Assembly (NCBI GenBank): GCA_002348315.1
Contig: DEAW01000136.1
Coordinates: 1-64,000 of the forward strand
From: Planctomycetaceae bacterium UBA2972
GTDB lineage: Bacteria > Planctomycetota > Planctomycetia > Pirellulales > Pirellulaceae
DNA: 64,000 nt
Direction: 5' to 3'
Shown here: positions 46,550 through 55,372 of the stretch, in pieces
Position numbering within the stretch: position 1 is the stretch's first letter
Layout: each line of letters starts with the position of its first letter
The notes under the pieces: model-generated
Databases searched by the model: none
Seen by the model: the letters and a program-made list of their open reading frames with translations, nothing else
What the model was told of the DNA's origin: nothing
Program-made: the position numbers and the translations under genes

Positions 46550-47977
46550 ATGTTTTCCAGACGAAACCTGCTAGCTAACACCTTCAACGGTTTGGGGATG
46601 CTTGCGCTAACGGATCTTCTGCAGGCAAACGAATCTACGGGGACGCGTCCTTTTGCACCTCGCGCCCAACACATTACTCGCAAAGCCAAACGATGCATTT
46701 TCCTGTTTATGCAGGGGGGAGTCAGCCAAATGGACTCCTATGAATACAAGCCCGAATTGAATCGTTTGCATGGTAAACGTATCCCCGGGTCTCATAACGT
46801 ACGAGGCGAAATTCAGGGTAGAATTTCACACCCGCATTCACTTGTCGGTAGCCCGTTTAAGTTCAAACAGCACGGAGATTCTAAAAAGTACGTTTCCGAA
46901 CTATTTCCAAAGATTGCTTCTCATGTGGATAAATTGGCATTTATTCATGGCATCGAGACCGACAATCCAAACCATGGCCCCTCGACGCTGCACGTTACAA
47001 CTGGCAGCCAGTTTCCCGGCGGGGCATCGGTTGGTAGCTGGGTTACCTATGGATTAGGCACCGAAAATAATGACATGCCTGCCTATATGGTGATTCAGGA
47101 TCCTCGGGGGGCGCCGGTCAATGGTGCTCATACCTGGGGTAACGGATTCTTACCCGCAGCTTATCAAGGTACGCTGCTGAGAAATGAAGGAACGCCCATT
47201 CTCAATTTGGATCTGCAGCGCGGATTAGAGCGTGATCGACAGCGAGGGGAATTAGACCAACTTAGAAAATTAAATCAGCGTTATAGCGAGAGATTTCCGG
47301 GAGCCACGGAACTAGAAGCAAGAATTGAGTCCTACGAATTGGCTTACCGCATGCAGGCAACCGCTCCGGAACTGGTCGATCTGTCTCAGGAACCTGAACA
47401 TATTCATAGTCTGTACGGGCTGGATAATCCCAGAACGGCCGGATTTGGTAAACAGTGTCTAATGGCTCGCCGCCTGGCAGAAAGCGGAGTGCGTTACTCG
47501 ATGGTGATTCATGGAGTGCAAATTGGGGGAGACAGCTGGGATCATCATGGTGATGTCAAAGGCAGGATGATTCGTCAATCGTCAGAAGTCGATACGCCGG
47601 TAGCTGCATTACTCACCGACTTACAACAGCGGGATATGCTGAAAGACACGCTTGTAGTCTGGGCATCGGAAATGGGACGCACGCCATTTGTCCCTGGTGG
47701 CATTGGTGGTTCGCCGGGCCGTGATCATAACAAGTATGGTTTGGTCATGTGGATGGCAGGCGGAGATGTACAGGGCGGAGTCACCGTTGGTGGTACCGAT
47801 GACTTTGGGTTGCGAGCTGCCGACGAGCCGATCCATATTCGCAATGTGCATGCCACAATCCTCGACCTCATGGGACTCGACGATGAGCTACTACGTTATC
47901 TACATTCCGGACGATATCGTCGATTGACGGACATCGGTGGTGAAGTTCTCCATCAGGTACGTCGGGGCGAGGCGTAG
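46550..47977 (+). CDS. DUF1501 protein with twin-arginine signal
   Basis: A 475-residue exported protein whose first residues, MFSRRNLLANTFNGLGMLAL, form a Tat signal. Family blocks: FLFMQGGVSQMDSYEYKPEL (about 52-70), GPSTLHVTTGSQFPGGASVG, TYGLGTENNDMPAYMVIQDP, a MARRLAESGVRYSM segment, DSWDHHGDVKG, and GSPGRDHNKYGLVMWMAGG. The usual DPKP after the SQMD block is replaced by YKPE. It starts 6 bases after the DUF1549/DUF1553 gene and is its operon partner. Confidence 0.9.
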   Translation: MFSRRNLLANTFNGLGMLALTDLLQANESTGTRPFAPRAQHITRKAKRCIFLFMQGGVSQMDSYEYKPELNRLHGKRIPGSHNVRGEIQGRISHPHSLVGSPFKFKQHGDSKKYVSELFPKIASHVDKLAFIHGIETDNPNHGPSTLHVTTGSQFPGGASVGSWVTYGLGTENNDMPAYMVIQDPRGAPVNGAHTWGNGFLPAAYQGTLLRNEGTPILNLDLQRGLERDRQRGELDQLRKLNQRYSERFPGATELEARIESYELAYRMQATAPELVDLSQEPEHIHSLYGLDNPRTAGFGKQCLMARRLAESGVRYSMVIHGVQIGGDSWDHHGDVKGRMIRQSSEVDTPVAALLTDLQQRDMLKDTLVVWASEMGRTPFVPGGIGGSPGRDHNKYGLVMWMAGGDVQGGVTVGGTDDFGLRAADEPIHIRNVHATILDLMGLDDELLRYLHSGRYRRLTDIGGEVLHQVRRGEA

Positions 47978-47998
47978 TCAGTCCATTGCTGTGCCGGC

Positions 47999-48367
47999 CT
48001 ATTCTTTCGTGACAACCTGGCAACTGCTGCCCGGACCCTTGGGATGTACAAATGTGACTCGTACTCCATCGCCCCGGTTGTGAGCAATATCGGTACCGAA
48101 TCGGAAGTTACAGTTTCTTGCTTTCCGCAAAGTCGTCGTTAGATCCAACTCTGTTCCATTTGATTTACGAACGGAAAACTCAATCTTGAAATTCGAGATG
48201 CGGACGAGTCGTTGATATTGATTGACATTCACAATTTTCTCACCGTTGATCACGGTAATGATGTCACCTCGTTCCAGTTGGTACACTTCCGCAGCATTGG
48301 ATTCAGCTAGTAAGCAACTCAATGGAGTAAGCAAGATCATAAGAGCAACGAATTTCAAAGGGGCCAT
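47999..48367 (-). CDS. Secreted PDZ-like small protein
   Basis: A 122-residue exported protein (signal MAPLKFVALMILLTPLSCLL). The core, YQLERGDIITVINGEKIVNV followed by a short beta segment, is the ligand-binding half of a PDZ domain of the HtrA/RseP type, and the domain appears to be truncated to about 50 residues. The last 45 residues contain two cysteines (NCNF and SSCQ) that could form a disulfide. A role as an anchor or adaptor is possible. It follows the GrpB gene on the minus strand by 3 bases. Confidence 0.6.
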   Translation of the reverse strand: MAPLKFVALMILLTPLSCLLAESNAAEVYQLERGDIITVINGEKIVNVNQYQRLVRISNFKIEFSVRKSNGTELDLTTTLRKARNCNFRFGTDIAHNRGDGVRVTFVHPKGPGSSCQVVTKE

Positions 48368-48370
48368 GGG

Positions 48371-48928
48371 TTATTCTCCAGCGGTTTCTTGTTGTAGTGA
48401 TGCGATCCATTTTAACGCAATTGCCTGATGATGTTTGATAAAGGCATCTTTTTCCTGACAGTATCTTTCAATATCGTGATTGCATTGGTTGGCGACCTGT
48501 CGTTTTAAGGTTTCGTATTGTCGAGCAATCTCGGGGTGACTACGGAGGTAATCGCGGAAAGCCAGGTGGCGGGACACCTCAATCGATCCTGTCTGAAAAC
48601 TGTGGATGTTAAATAGACGCGGTAGCGTACCTAATGTGAAATAGCGACGTCCTGATATTCCATATTCTCCCCAGTACTGATAACCCCGTTCAATCAGTGT
48701 TGTCTGATGAGAATCCACTGCAGACGCAGAAGTTACTTCCAGCAGAATGTCGACGACCGGTTTGGCTGCCAGATTCTCAACCGATGTACTGCCGATGTGA
48801 TGAGCCTGAATCAGGCAATCGCCTAAGAGTGTCTGTAATTGTTGCACCTGGCTTTGATATTGCTGAGCCCATTCCCGTCGATGTTCGACGATGATGACCT
48901 GTTGATGTGGAATGTTGTCTTCAGTCAT
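48371..48928 (-). CDS. GrpB family (nucleotidyltransferase-fold) protein
   Basis: A 185-residue cytosolic GrpB/UPF0157 protein of unclear function with a nucleotidyltransferase-like fold. ATG at 48928 (MTEDNIPHQQVIIVEHRREW) fits the family start; the frame upstream uses TTG. The signature HHIGSTSVENLAAKPVVDI (about 44-62) is present, followed by GRRYFTLGTLPRLFNIHSFQ and the helical LAFRDYLRSHPEIARQYETL. Its stop is 3 bases from the PDZ-like gene. Divergent from the propeller gene at 49069. Confidence 0.9.
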   Translation of the reverse strand: MTEDNIPHQQVIIVEHRREWAQQYQSQVQQLQTLLGDCLIQAHHIGSTSVENLAAKPVVDILLEVTSASAVDSHQTTLIERGYQYWGEYGISGRRYFTLGTLPRLFNIHSFQTGSIEVSRHLAFRDYLRSHPEIARQYETLKRQVANQCNHDIERYCQEKDAFIKHHQAIALKWIASLQQETAGE

Positions 48929-49068
48929 CGAAAAGTCCGGCAGCAAGCTATCGTCGGTTCAGGGTGTAGATTGGTCGAGCTTAGATTGTACGATAACCCA
49001 TGCTCTTGAATGGTGCTACAATAACGTCTGAAGTTACCGCGACGCTGTTCTCACTCGGAGAAACTCCC

Positions 49069-50013
49069 ATGAAAAAAATTACCTTCAATGTATCCATCCT
49101 CTGCCTGATGGTCATGACCTGTACCGTCTTTGCTAAACATCGCGTGTTACTGCACGGGAAAGCGGGACTGCAGATTGTTGAGAAGGATGGATCTACTAGC
49201 TGGCAAATGCCCTTTGGCGGAATTCATGACATTCATGTTTTGAAGAATGGAAATGTCATGGTGCAGAAAAACATGGGAGAGGTCGTCGAAATTGATCGGG
49301 ATTCGAAAGAAATTGTCTGGAGTTACAACAGTCGGACTGAAAATGGGAATGAGGGTAAGCGACTGGAAGTCCATGCATTTCAACCGTTGAAAAATGGAAA
49401 CGTCATGATTGCTGAATCGGGCGTTGGGCGGATTATTGAAGTAAACCGCAAGGGTCAGGTCGTCAAGGAGACCAAATTGGTCGTAGATCATCCCCATCCT
49501 CATCGTGACACGCGATTAGCACGACAACTTGATAATGGAAATTATCTGGTATGCCATGAAGGAGACGGGAAGATACGGGAGTATCATGCCAAATCAGGAA
49601 AAGTGATTTGGGAATACGAAGTCCCCTTGTTTCGTGATCGAGCACCAGGCCATGGCCCGGAGGCTTACGGAAATCAGGCTTTCTCAGCGTTGCGGCTGAA
49701 AAATGGAAATACCCTGATCGGCTGTGGGAACGGACATGCTGTACTCGAAGTAACACCTGAAAAGAAGGTCGTTTGGAAAATCGAACAAAAGGACCTGAAA
49801 GGAATCGTCCTGGCCTGGGTGACAACGCTGGAAGTACTGCCTAACGGAAACTATGTGATCGGGAATTGTCATGCAGGTCCCGGTCAACCCTTGCTCGTTG
49901 AGATTGAACCTAAGAGTAAGAAGGTTGTTTGGACATTCGATCGATTTGACGACTTTGGAAATAACGTGTCTAACTCACTCCTGCTTGATACTGCCGGGAA
50001 GTCTAATCGGTAA
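49069..50013 (+). CDS. Secreted PQQ-like/arylsulfotransferase-like beta-propeller
   Basis: A 314-residue exported protein; the ATG at 49069 with GGAG upstream opens with a signal peptide (MKKITFNVSILCLMVMTCTV). Repeats of the type HVLKNGNVMVQKNMGEVVEI, PLKNGNVMIAESGVGRIIEV, QLDNGNYLVCHEGDGKIREY and RLKNGNTLIGCGNGHAVLEV mark at least five propeller blades; NGN turns and W-rich strands are as in PQQ-like and ASST-like propellers. It ends with FGNNVSNSLLLDTAGKSNR, which looks natural. No catalytic residue can be named. A remnant of a different propeller follows at 50076. Confidence 0.75.
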   Translation: MKKITFNVSILCLMVMTCTVFAKHRVLLHGKAGLQIVEKDGSTSWQMPFGGIHDIHVLKNGNVMVQKNMGEVVEIDRDSKEIVWSYNSRTENGNEGKRLEVHAFQPLKNGNVMIAESGVGRIIEVNRKGQVVKETKLVVDHPHPHRDTRLARQLDNGNYLVCHEGDGKIREYHAKSGKVIWEYEVPLFRDRAPGHGPEAYGNQAFSALRLKNGNTLIGCGNGHAVLEVTPEKKVVWKIEQKDLKGIVLAWVTTLEVLPNGNYVIGNCHAGPGQPLLVEIEPKSKKVVWTFDRFDDFGNNVSNSLLLDTAGKSNR

Positions 50014-50075
50014 CGGGCTACGAAGGACGTGAAATTGCTTAGTGCGATGACAGCGTTTCGGAACCAATTGCTCGC

Positions 50076-50345
50076 ATGTCTATCGATACTTCTATATGTA
50101 AAAGGCAATCTCATTGTGGAGACTGGCATCAGGGAGCAGGGCCACTACGGTATATTCCGGTGATCAATGGTACGGTCTTTGTGATTGGCTGGAATGCAGA
50201 TTCGGTGGACCATCGATGTGTGGTCGGTATTAATGACCTTGGTCCGGCTGAAGAATCTTATCATCGGGCTTCACTTTCCGTTGCCAATGGACGATTATTG
50301 GCACATACCCTTCGCGAGTTGATTTGTATCAAGAGCAACGACTAA
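50076..50345 (+). pseudogene. Remnant: C-terminus of a PQQ-like propeller protein
   Basis: An 89-residue frame from ATG 50076 whose last 65 or so residues match the end of the propeller at 24063-25595: GTVFVIGWNADSVD against GSVYVLKWNASQLN, VGINDLGPAEESYHRASLS against VSISDLGPAGQTWTLSGLA, and LLAHTLRELICIKSN against LYARTLKELICIDAR. The rest of the propeller, the signal peptide and the preceding blade are absent; the first 20 residues match nothing. The stop TAA overlaps the ATG of the inositol oxygenase gene (TAATG), a coupling probably inherited from the intact gene. Confidence 0.72.
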
Positions 50346-51208
50346 TGAAATCGTCTGAGAATCCGCTAACTTCACTGGATGATTGGGAAGATGATTTGTT
50401 GCGTCGCTATCCGGAGGATCATGAACCGGGCAATGGTAAACAGACAGACGAATTTCGCAGCTATGACGATGCTCCGCCACATGTCCGTGAATTCTATCGA
50501 CTCAATCACCTACACCAAACGGTCGAAATCAATCGCAGAAAACGGAACGAATTCCTTCCCCTCAGACGTCGCCGAATGGGAATCTGGGATGCGATGGAGT
50601 TTCTTAACACACTGGTTGACGATAGCGACCCGGATACCAGTCTGAGTCAAATTGAGCATTTGCTTCAAACATCAGAAGCGATTCGGGCAGACGGTCACCC
50701 ACGGTGGTTTATTCTGACAGGGCTCATTCATGATCTCGGAAAAATACTCTGCCTGTTTGATCAACCGCAGTGGTGTGTTACCGGTGATACCTTTGTCGTC
50801 GGTTGTGAATTTGATTCGTCGATTGTTTATCACGATTTTTTTACAGCGAACCCCGATTCAAAAAACGAAAAATACAATTCCAAATTCGGAATCTACTCGC
50901 CTCATTGTGGGCTGCGAAATGTCATGTTGTCGTGGGGACATGATGAGTATATGTACAACGTCTGCAAAGATTATTTGCCCGATTCGGGATTGGCAATGAT
51001 TCGGTATCATTCTTTCTATCCGTGGCACAGCGAAGGAGCTTATGCCCATTTGATGGACGATTACGATCATCAAATGCTGGAATACGTAAAACTGTTTAAT
51101 CCTTATGACTTGTATTCCAAGTCCGATGACCCGCCGGATGTAGAGCGTCTGCAGCCTTTTTATGAGCAGTTGATTGCCGAGTTCTTTCCGCCGGAAATAT
51201 CGTGGTAG
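50345..51208 (+). CDS. Myo-inositol oxygenase (MIOX)
   Basis: A 287-residue cytosolic non-heme diiron oxygenase that cleaves myo-inositol with O2 to D-glucuronate. All six iron ligands of animal MIOX have clear counterparts: H105, H129 and D130 (LIHDLGK), H199 (WGHDEYMY), H222 (RYHSFYPWH) and D255 (FNPYDLYSK). DPDTSLSQIEHLLQTSEAIR and GDTFVVGCEF agree with the family. ATG at 50345 overlaps the preceding stop. The N-terminal 45 residues are variable and acidic, as in eukaryotic members. It feeds glucuronate into a sugar-acid pathway, in line with the surrounding polysaccharide genes. No inositol transporter or uronate isomerase is in the window. Confidence 0.93.
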   Translation: MKSSENPLTSLDDWEDDLLRRYPEDHEPGNGKQTDEFRSYDDAPPHVREFYRLNHLHQTVEINRRKRNEFLPLRRRRMGIWDAMEFLNTLVDDSDPDTSLSQIEHLLQTSEAIRADGHPRWFILTGLIHDLGKILCLFDQPQWCVTGDTFVVGCEFDSSIVYHDFFTANPDSKNEKYNSKFGIYSPHCGLRNVMLSWGHDEYMYNVCKDYLPDSGLAMIRYHSFYPWHSEGAYAHLMDDYDHQMLEYVKLFNPYDLYSKSDDPPDVERLQPFYEQLIAEFFPPEISW

Positions 51209-51270
51209 ATAATTCACCGGGGTTTTCCGGTATATTGAGAAACAGTGACATGATCTTCACAGGAAAGAGA

Positions 51271-53964
51271 ATGGGATTTCAGTCAACCTTCGCCGGTCCA
51301 CATCAGATTTGCTTCTTCCTGGGCAAACTGCTCATTATCCCAGCGCTAATTTCTCTGGCATCGCTCGGATATGCTCAGCAGGAGTTGGAGTCACTGAGAA
51401 GTGATCCGGAACAAATATTTGCATTTCAGATTCATCCGATTCTGGTGAAGAAGTGTCTCGCTTGTCATGGAGGAGATCCTGACGAGATAAAAGGCGAATT
51501 GGATCTGACAACACGCGACGCGTTGCTGCGTGGAGGTGCCACCGGGGAGCCCGGGATCATCCCGGGAAGGCCTCCAGAGAGTTCCATCTATTTGGCTGCT
51601 TTACGAGATGATGACAACTGGGCAGCGATGCCGCCGAAAGAAAGTGAAAGACTCACTGCAGTTGAATTGGAATTCCTGAAACAGTGGATTGTTAAAGAGG
51701 CACCATGGCCTGACGCAGAGCAATTAAAAAAGTTGCAAGCCGGTCGAGATCCCTGGGGGAGTGGACTGGAAGTGCGTGTGGCAACCTCGGGTGGGCTCAG
51801 CGAAGAATGGACTAATCGCACCTACGAACCGAAGAATATCTGGGCTTACCAACCAGTCCTCGCTGTTGATCTGTCGAACGTCTCTGAACATCCGATTGAT
51901 CACCTGATTAATCAGCGGAATCCACAAGGACTTGTGGTGGCTCCTCAAGCGGATAAACGAACGTTAATCCGCCGGCTCAGTTATACCCTGACCGGACTCC
52001 CTCCGACTCCGGAAGCCGTGGAATCATTTCTGGCGGATACCTCAGCACAAGCTTATGAAAACTTAGTGGATCAGCTTTTGGATTCTCAGCGATATGGCGA
52101 ACATTGGGGCAAACACTGGCTGGATGTTGTACGCTATGCAGACAGTAGCGGTTTTGCCAACGACTATCCGCGTCCCAATGCCTGGCGTTATCGGGATTAC
52201 GTCATTCGAAGTTTCAATCAGGACAAGCCGTACGATCAGTTTATCCGGGAACAATTGGCCGCAGATGAACTGTTTGATGATTCCCCCGAAGCTATGTTAG
52301 GTCTGGGTTTCTTACGGATGGGGCCCTGGGAACATACAGGTATGTCGGTGGGTCGGATCACCAGACAGCAATACTTAGACGATGTCACTTCGTCGGTAGG
52401 ACAGGTCTTTCTGGGACAGGCATTACAATGTGCACGCTGTCACGATCATAAATTTGACCCCGTGCCCACTCAGGATTACTACGCCATTCAATCAGTGTTT
52501 GCCACGACTCAAATGGCTGAATTACTTGTGCCCTTTCAGCCGGATGAAAACATTAGTCGATTCGAAGAAGAGAAAAAATATCTGGCTAAGCGAGAGGCAG
52601 CTATCGCCGAATTACGCAAGACGGTGAATCACCCGCATAAAACAGCGAATGATTTTGGTCGGAGTCGGCTTAGCGGGAAGTGGGAAAATCTCTATCGTCG
52701 GGCACGTGATCTCTATGAACCGTTTATGCTTGGCGTGTACAACGGACACACCCAGTTTTCGCGCAACTCTTATAACCGCTTTGACAAACCGGCAGACACA
52801 AAAAAAGGTGTGTTGGAATCAACGGCGATCCTTACAGGTGGCAATGTCTTTACTCCGGCTGCGCCTGTGAAACCCGGTGTGCTCAGTGTGACCTCTGTCG
52901 CTGCCAACATACCACAACAGTTGGAAGGTCGTCGAAGTGGCTTTGCCCAATGGGTGACGGATAAGGCGAATCCTCTTACGGCTCGAGTGATGGTGAATCG
53001 GGTTTGGACCTATCATTTTGGACAGGGGATTGCCGGGAACCCGAATAACTTTGGCTCGACAGGTGATAAACCGACGCATCCGGAATTACTAGACTGGCTG
53101 GCAGCTCAATTTATGGACTCTGGTTGGTCGGTAAAAAGATTACATAAGCTCATCCTGACTTCTCAGACCTACCAACGCAGCAGTACTCATCCTGCCATAG
53201 ATCAATTGGACGAATTGGATAGTGAACGTACATCGTATGCAGTCTTTCAGGTGCGACGATTGACCTCCGAGGAATTAAGAGATTCCATGCTGCAGGTCAG
53301 CGGCGAGTTGGTGAATGAGATGGGAGGAATTCCAGCGCGACCGGATATGAATGTGGAAGCGGCACTACAGCCACGGCAGATCATGGGTTCTTTTGCACCC
53401 AGCTACGTCCCACACCCGATGCCGGAACAGCGTAATCGACGTTCCGTATACGTGTTGAAACTACGGGGATTACGCGATCCCTTTATGACGACATTTAATC
53501 AACCCTCGCCTGATGAGTCGTGTGAAATGCGAGATGCGTCCAATGTTACTCCTCAGGTCTTTGCTCTGTTTAACAGCGAGGAATCAGCGGATCGGGCATT
53601 GGCATTTGCTCATCGCGTTTTGACCGATAGTAGTTCTGATGCCGAAGCGATCGAAAAAGCATTTCTATTGGCAGTGGGTCGACGACCTGAACGGGACGAA
53701 TTGAAGGCCGCCAGAACGCACTGGAAGGAATGCGTGACCGAACATCAGCAGTTCCACCCTGAACCGCGAGTGTACCCCACACAGGTTGTGCGTCGAGCCA
53801 ATGAAGAGAATACCGGAGAAGAGTTTACCTTTACGGAAACTCTGTTCGAATATCAGGACTATCAACACGACCTGCATGCACACGAAGTGGATGTGCGGAC
53901 GCGAGCATTTGCCGAGTTCTGTTTGGTGCTATTGAATACCAACGAGTTTGTTTACATCTATTAA
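51271..53964 (+). CDS. PSD1-type protein: cytochrome c / DUF1549 / DUF1553
   Basis: An 897-residue exported protein. ATG at 51271 is chosen because AGGA lies 7 bases upstream; ATG 51250 and GTG 51202 are alternatives. A late signal peptide (LLIIPALISLASLGYAQQ) precedes the PSCyt1 heme domain with CLACH (62-66) and AMPPKESERL. DUF1549 (about 210-420) has RRLSYTLTGLPPTPEAVE, RYGEHWGKHWLDVVRYADSS and CARCHDHKFDPVPTQDYY. DUF1553 (about 555-870) has TARVMVNRVWTYHFGQGIAG and SQTYQRSSTH. The linker between them is short. It is followed 22 bases later by its DUF1501 partner at 53987. Confidence 0.9.
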   Translation: MGFQSTFAGPHQICFFLGKLLIIPALISLASLGYAQQELESLRSDPEQIFAFQIHPILVKKCLACHGGDPDEIKGELDLTTRDALLRGGATGEPGIIPGRPPESSIYLAALRDDDNWAAMPPKESERLTAVELEFLKQWIVKEAPWPDAEQLKKLQAGRDPWGSGLEVRVATSGGLSEEWTNRTYEPKNIWAYQPVLAVDLSNVSEHPIDHLINQRNPQGLVVAPQADKRTLIRRLSYTLTGLPPTPEAVESFLADTSAQAYENLVDQLLDSQRYGEHWGKHWLDVVRYADSSGFANDYPRPNAWRYRDYVIRSFNQDKPYDQFIREQLAADELFDDSPEAMLGLGFLRMGPWEHTGMSVGRITRQQYLDDVTSSVGQVFLGQALQCARCHDHKFDPVPTQDYYAIQSVFATTQMAELLVPFQPDENISRFEEEKKYLAKREAAIAELRKTVNHPHKTANDFGRSRLSGKWENLYRRARDLYEPFMLGVYNGHTQFSRNSYNRFDKPADTKKGVLESTAILTGGNVFTPAAPVKPGVLSVTSVAANIPQQLEGRRSGFAQWVTDKANPLTARVMVNRVWTYHFGQGIAGNPNNFGSTGDKPTHPELLDWLAAQFMDSGWSVKRLHKLILTSQTYQRSSTHPAIDQLDELDSERTSYAVFQVRRLTSEELRDSMLQVSGELVNEMGGIPARPDMNVEAALQPRQIMGSFAPSYVPHPMPEQRNRRSVYVLKLRGLRDPFMTTFNQPSPDESCEMRDASNVTPQVFALFNSEESADRALAFAHRVLTDSSSDAEAIEKAFLLAVGRRPERDELKAARTHWKECVTEHQQFHPEPRVYPTQVVRRANEENTGEEFTFTETLFEYQDYQHDLHAHEVDVRTRAFAEFCLVLLNTNEFVYIY

Positions 53965-53986
53965 ATACTGAGTCGAAACGAAGACC

Positions 53987-55372
53987 ATGGATCGTCGCGA
54001 ATTCTTATACGGCCTGAATGCAAGTCTGGGAAGTATTGCGCTGACCGCCATGCTCTCGGAGGAAACAACCGCTCAGGATGACGTTGTTAAAGTGGCACAT
54101 TTTCCCAAAGCGAAAGCGAAGCATTGTATTTTCCTGTTTATGGAAGGCGGCCCTTCGCACATTGATACGTTCGACCCCAAACCCAAATTGAAGGAATTGC
54201 ACGAAAAGGAATTTCAACGCAGTGGGCAGGAGCAAAGTGCGATGGCCAGCGGAAAACGTTACTATGTCCAGACTCCGTTTGAGTTTAAGCAGGCAGGGGA
54301 ATCCGGAGCGGATATCACTACCGCCTGGCCTGGTCTGGCGAAAGTCGTTGACGACATCTGTTTTTATCGTGGGTTACAGGTGACCTCGGTAAACCACCCG
54401 GCTGCCAACTATCATGTGAATACGGGAAACCGCTTTGGCGGTGATCCGGCCATCGGTTCGTGGGTCAATCTGGGGCTGGGTTCAGAGAATCAGGATCTGC
54501 CGGGGTTTGTTGTATTACCCGAACTGTCCTTCCCGCAGGGTGGGCCGGCTAACTGGAATAATGGCTTTCTCCCCACAGATTATCAAGGCACGGCATTTCG
54601 GCCGGCAGGCTCGCCGCTGTTGGATATCCGCCCTCCACAGGGAGTGACTCGTCGGCAGCAACGACGCAATTTGGACCTGTTAGCGAAGCTGAATCAAAAA
54701 CATGCTGCCAATCATCCCCAGCATGAACAGCTTGCAGCTCGTATGAAAAATTATGAGTTAGCATTCCGCATGCAAACGCAAGTGCCGGATCTGGTGCAAA
54801 TTGATGACGAGACACAGGACACTCAGGATCGTTATGGTATCGGTAATCCCAAGACGGACAATTTCGGTAGACGTTGTTTATTAGCACGAAAATTAGTTGA
54901 AAAAGGAGTCCGTTTCGTTCAGGTGTATGCCAGTAGCTGGGATAGTCATGATTACATTCTGCGAGCTCATGGTGCCATGATTGAACGGGTGGATCAGCCT
55001 ATTGCCGCGCTCATTCAAGACTTAAAACAACGCGGCCTGCTCGATGAAACGCTGATCGTCTGGATGGGCGAGTTTGGTAGAACTCCGGATAATGGGATTC
55101 GCGGCGGTGGTGTGCGATATGGCCGGGATCATAACCCCAATGCGATGTCCGTCTGGATGGCAGGAGGTGGAGTGAAGGCAGGGCACACCATTGGTGCGAC
55201 CGATGAAGTTGGAATGGAAGCAGTCGAGGTCGTTCATCCTCTGCGAGACCTCCACGTGACGATTCTTCGCTTGCTGGGGCTGGATGATAACAAACTGACC
55301 TACTTCCATGCAGGAAGATACAAACAGCTAAGTCAATTCGGCGGAAAAGTCATCGATCAGTTGATTGCTTAG
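53987..55372 (+). CDS. DUF1501 protein with twin-arginine signal
   Basis: A 461-residue exported protein. MDRREFLYGLNASLGSIALT is the Tat signal. Family blocks: FLFMEGGPSHIDTFDPKPKL, VNHPAANYHVNTGNRFGGDP, MKNYELAFRMQTQVPDLVQI, WDSHDYILRAHGAMIERVDQ, GRDHNPNAMSVWMAGGGVKA and VTILRLLGLDDNKLTYFHAG. It is 22 bases after the PSD1 gene at 51271. Its TAG stop (55370-55372) overlaps the TAA stop of the convergent DUF1501 gene by two bases of sequence, so two members of one family meet tail to tail. Confidence 0.9.
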   Translation: MDRREFLYGLNASLGSIALTAMLSEETTAQDDVVKVAHFPKAKAKHCIFLFMEGGPSHIDTFDPKPKLKELHEKEFQRSGQEQSAMASGKRYYVQTPFEFKQAGESGADITTAWPGLAKVVDDICFYRGLQVTSVNHPAANYHVNTGNRFGGDPAIGSWVNLGLGSENQDLPGFVVLPELSFPQGGPANWNNGFLPTDYQGTAFRPAGSPLLDIRPPQGVTRRQQRRNLDLLAKLNQKHAANHPQHEQLAARMKNYELAFRMQTQVPDLVQIDDETQDTQDRYGIGNPKTDNFGRRCLLARKLVEKGVRFVQVYASSWDSHDYILRAHGAMIERVDQPIAALIQDLKQRGLLDETLIVWMGEFGRTPDNGIRGGGVRYGRDHNPNAMSVWMAGGGVKAGHTIGATDEVGMEAVEVVHPLRDLHVTILRLLGLDDNKLTYFHAGRYKQLSQFGGKVIDQLIA

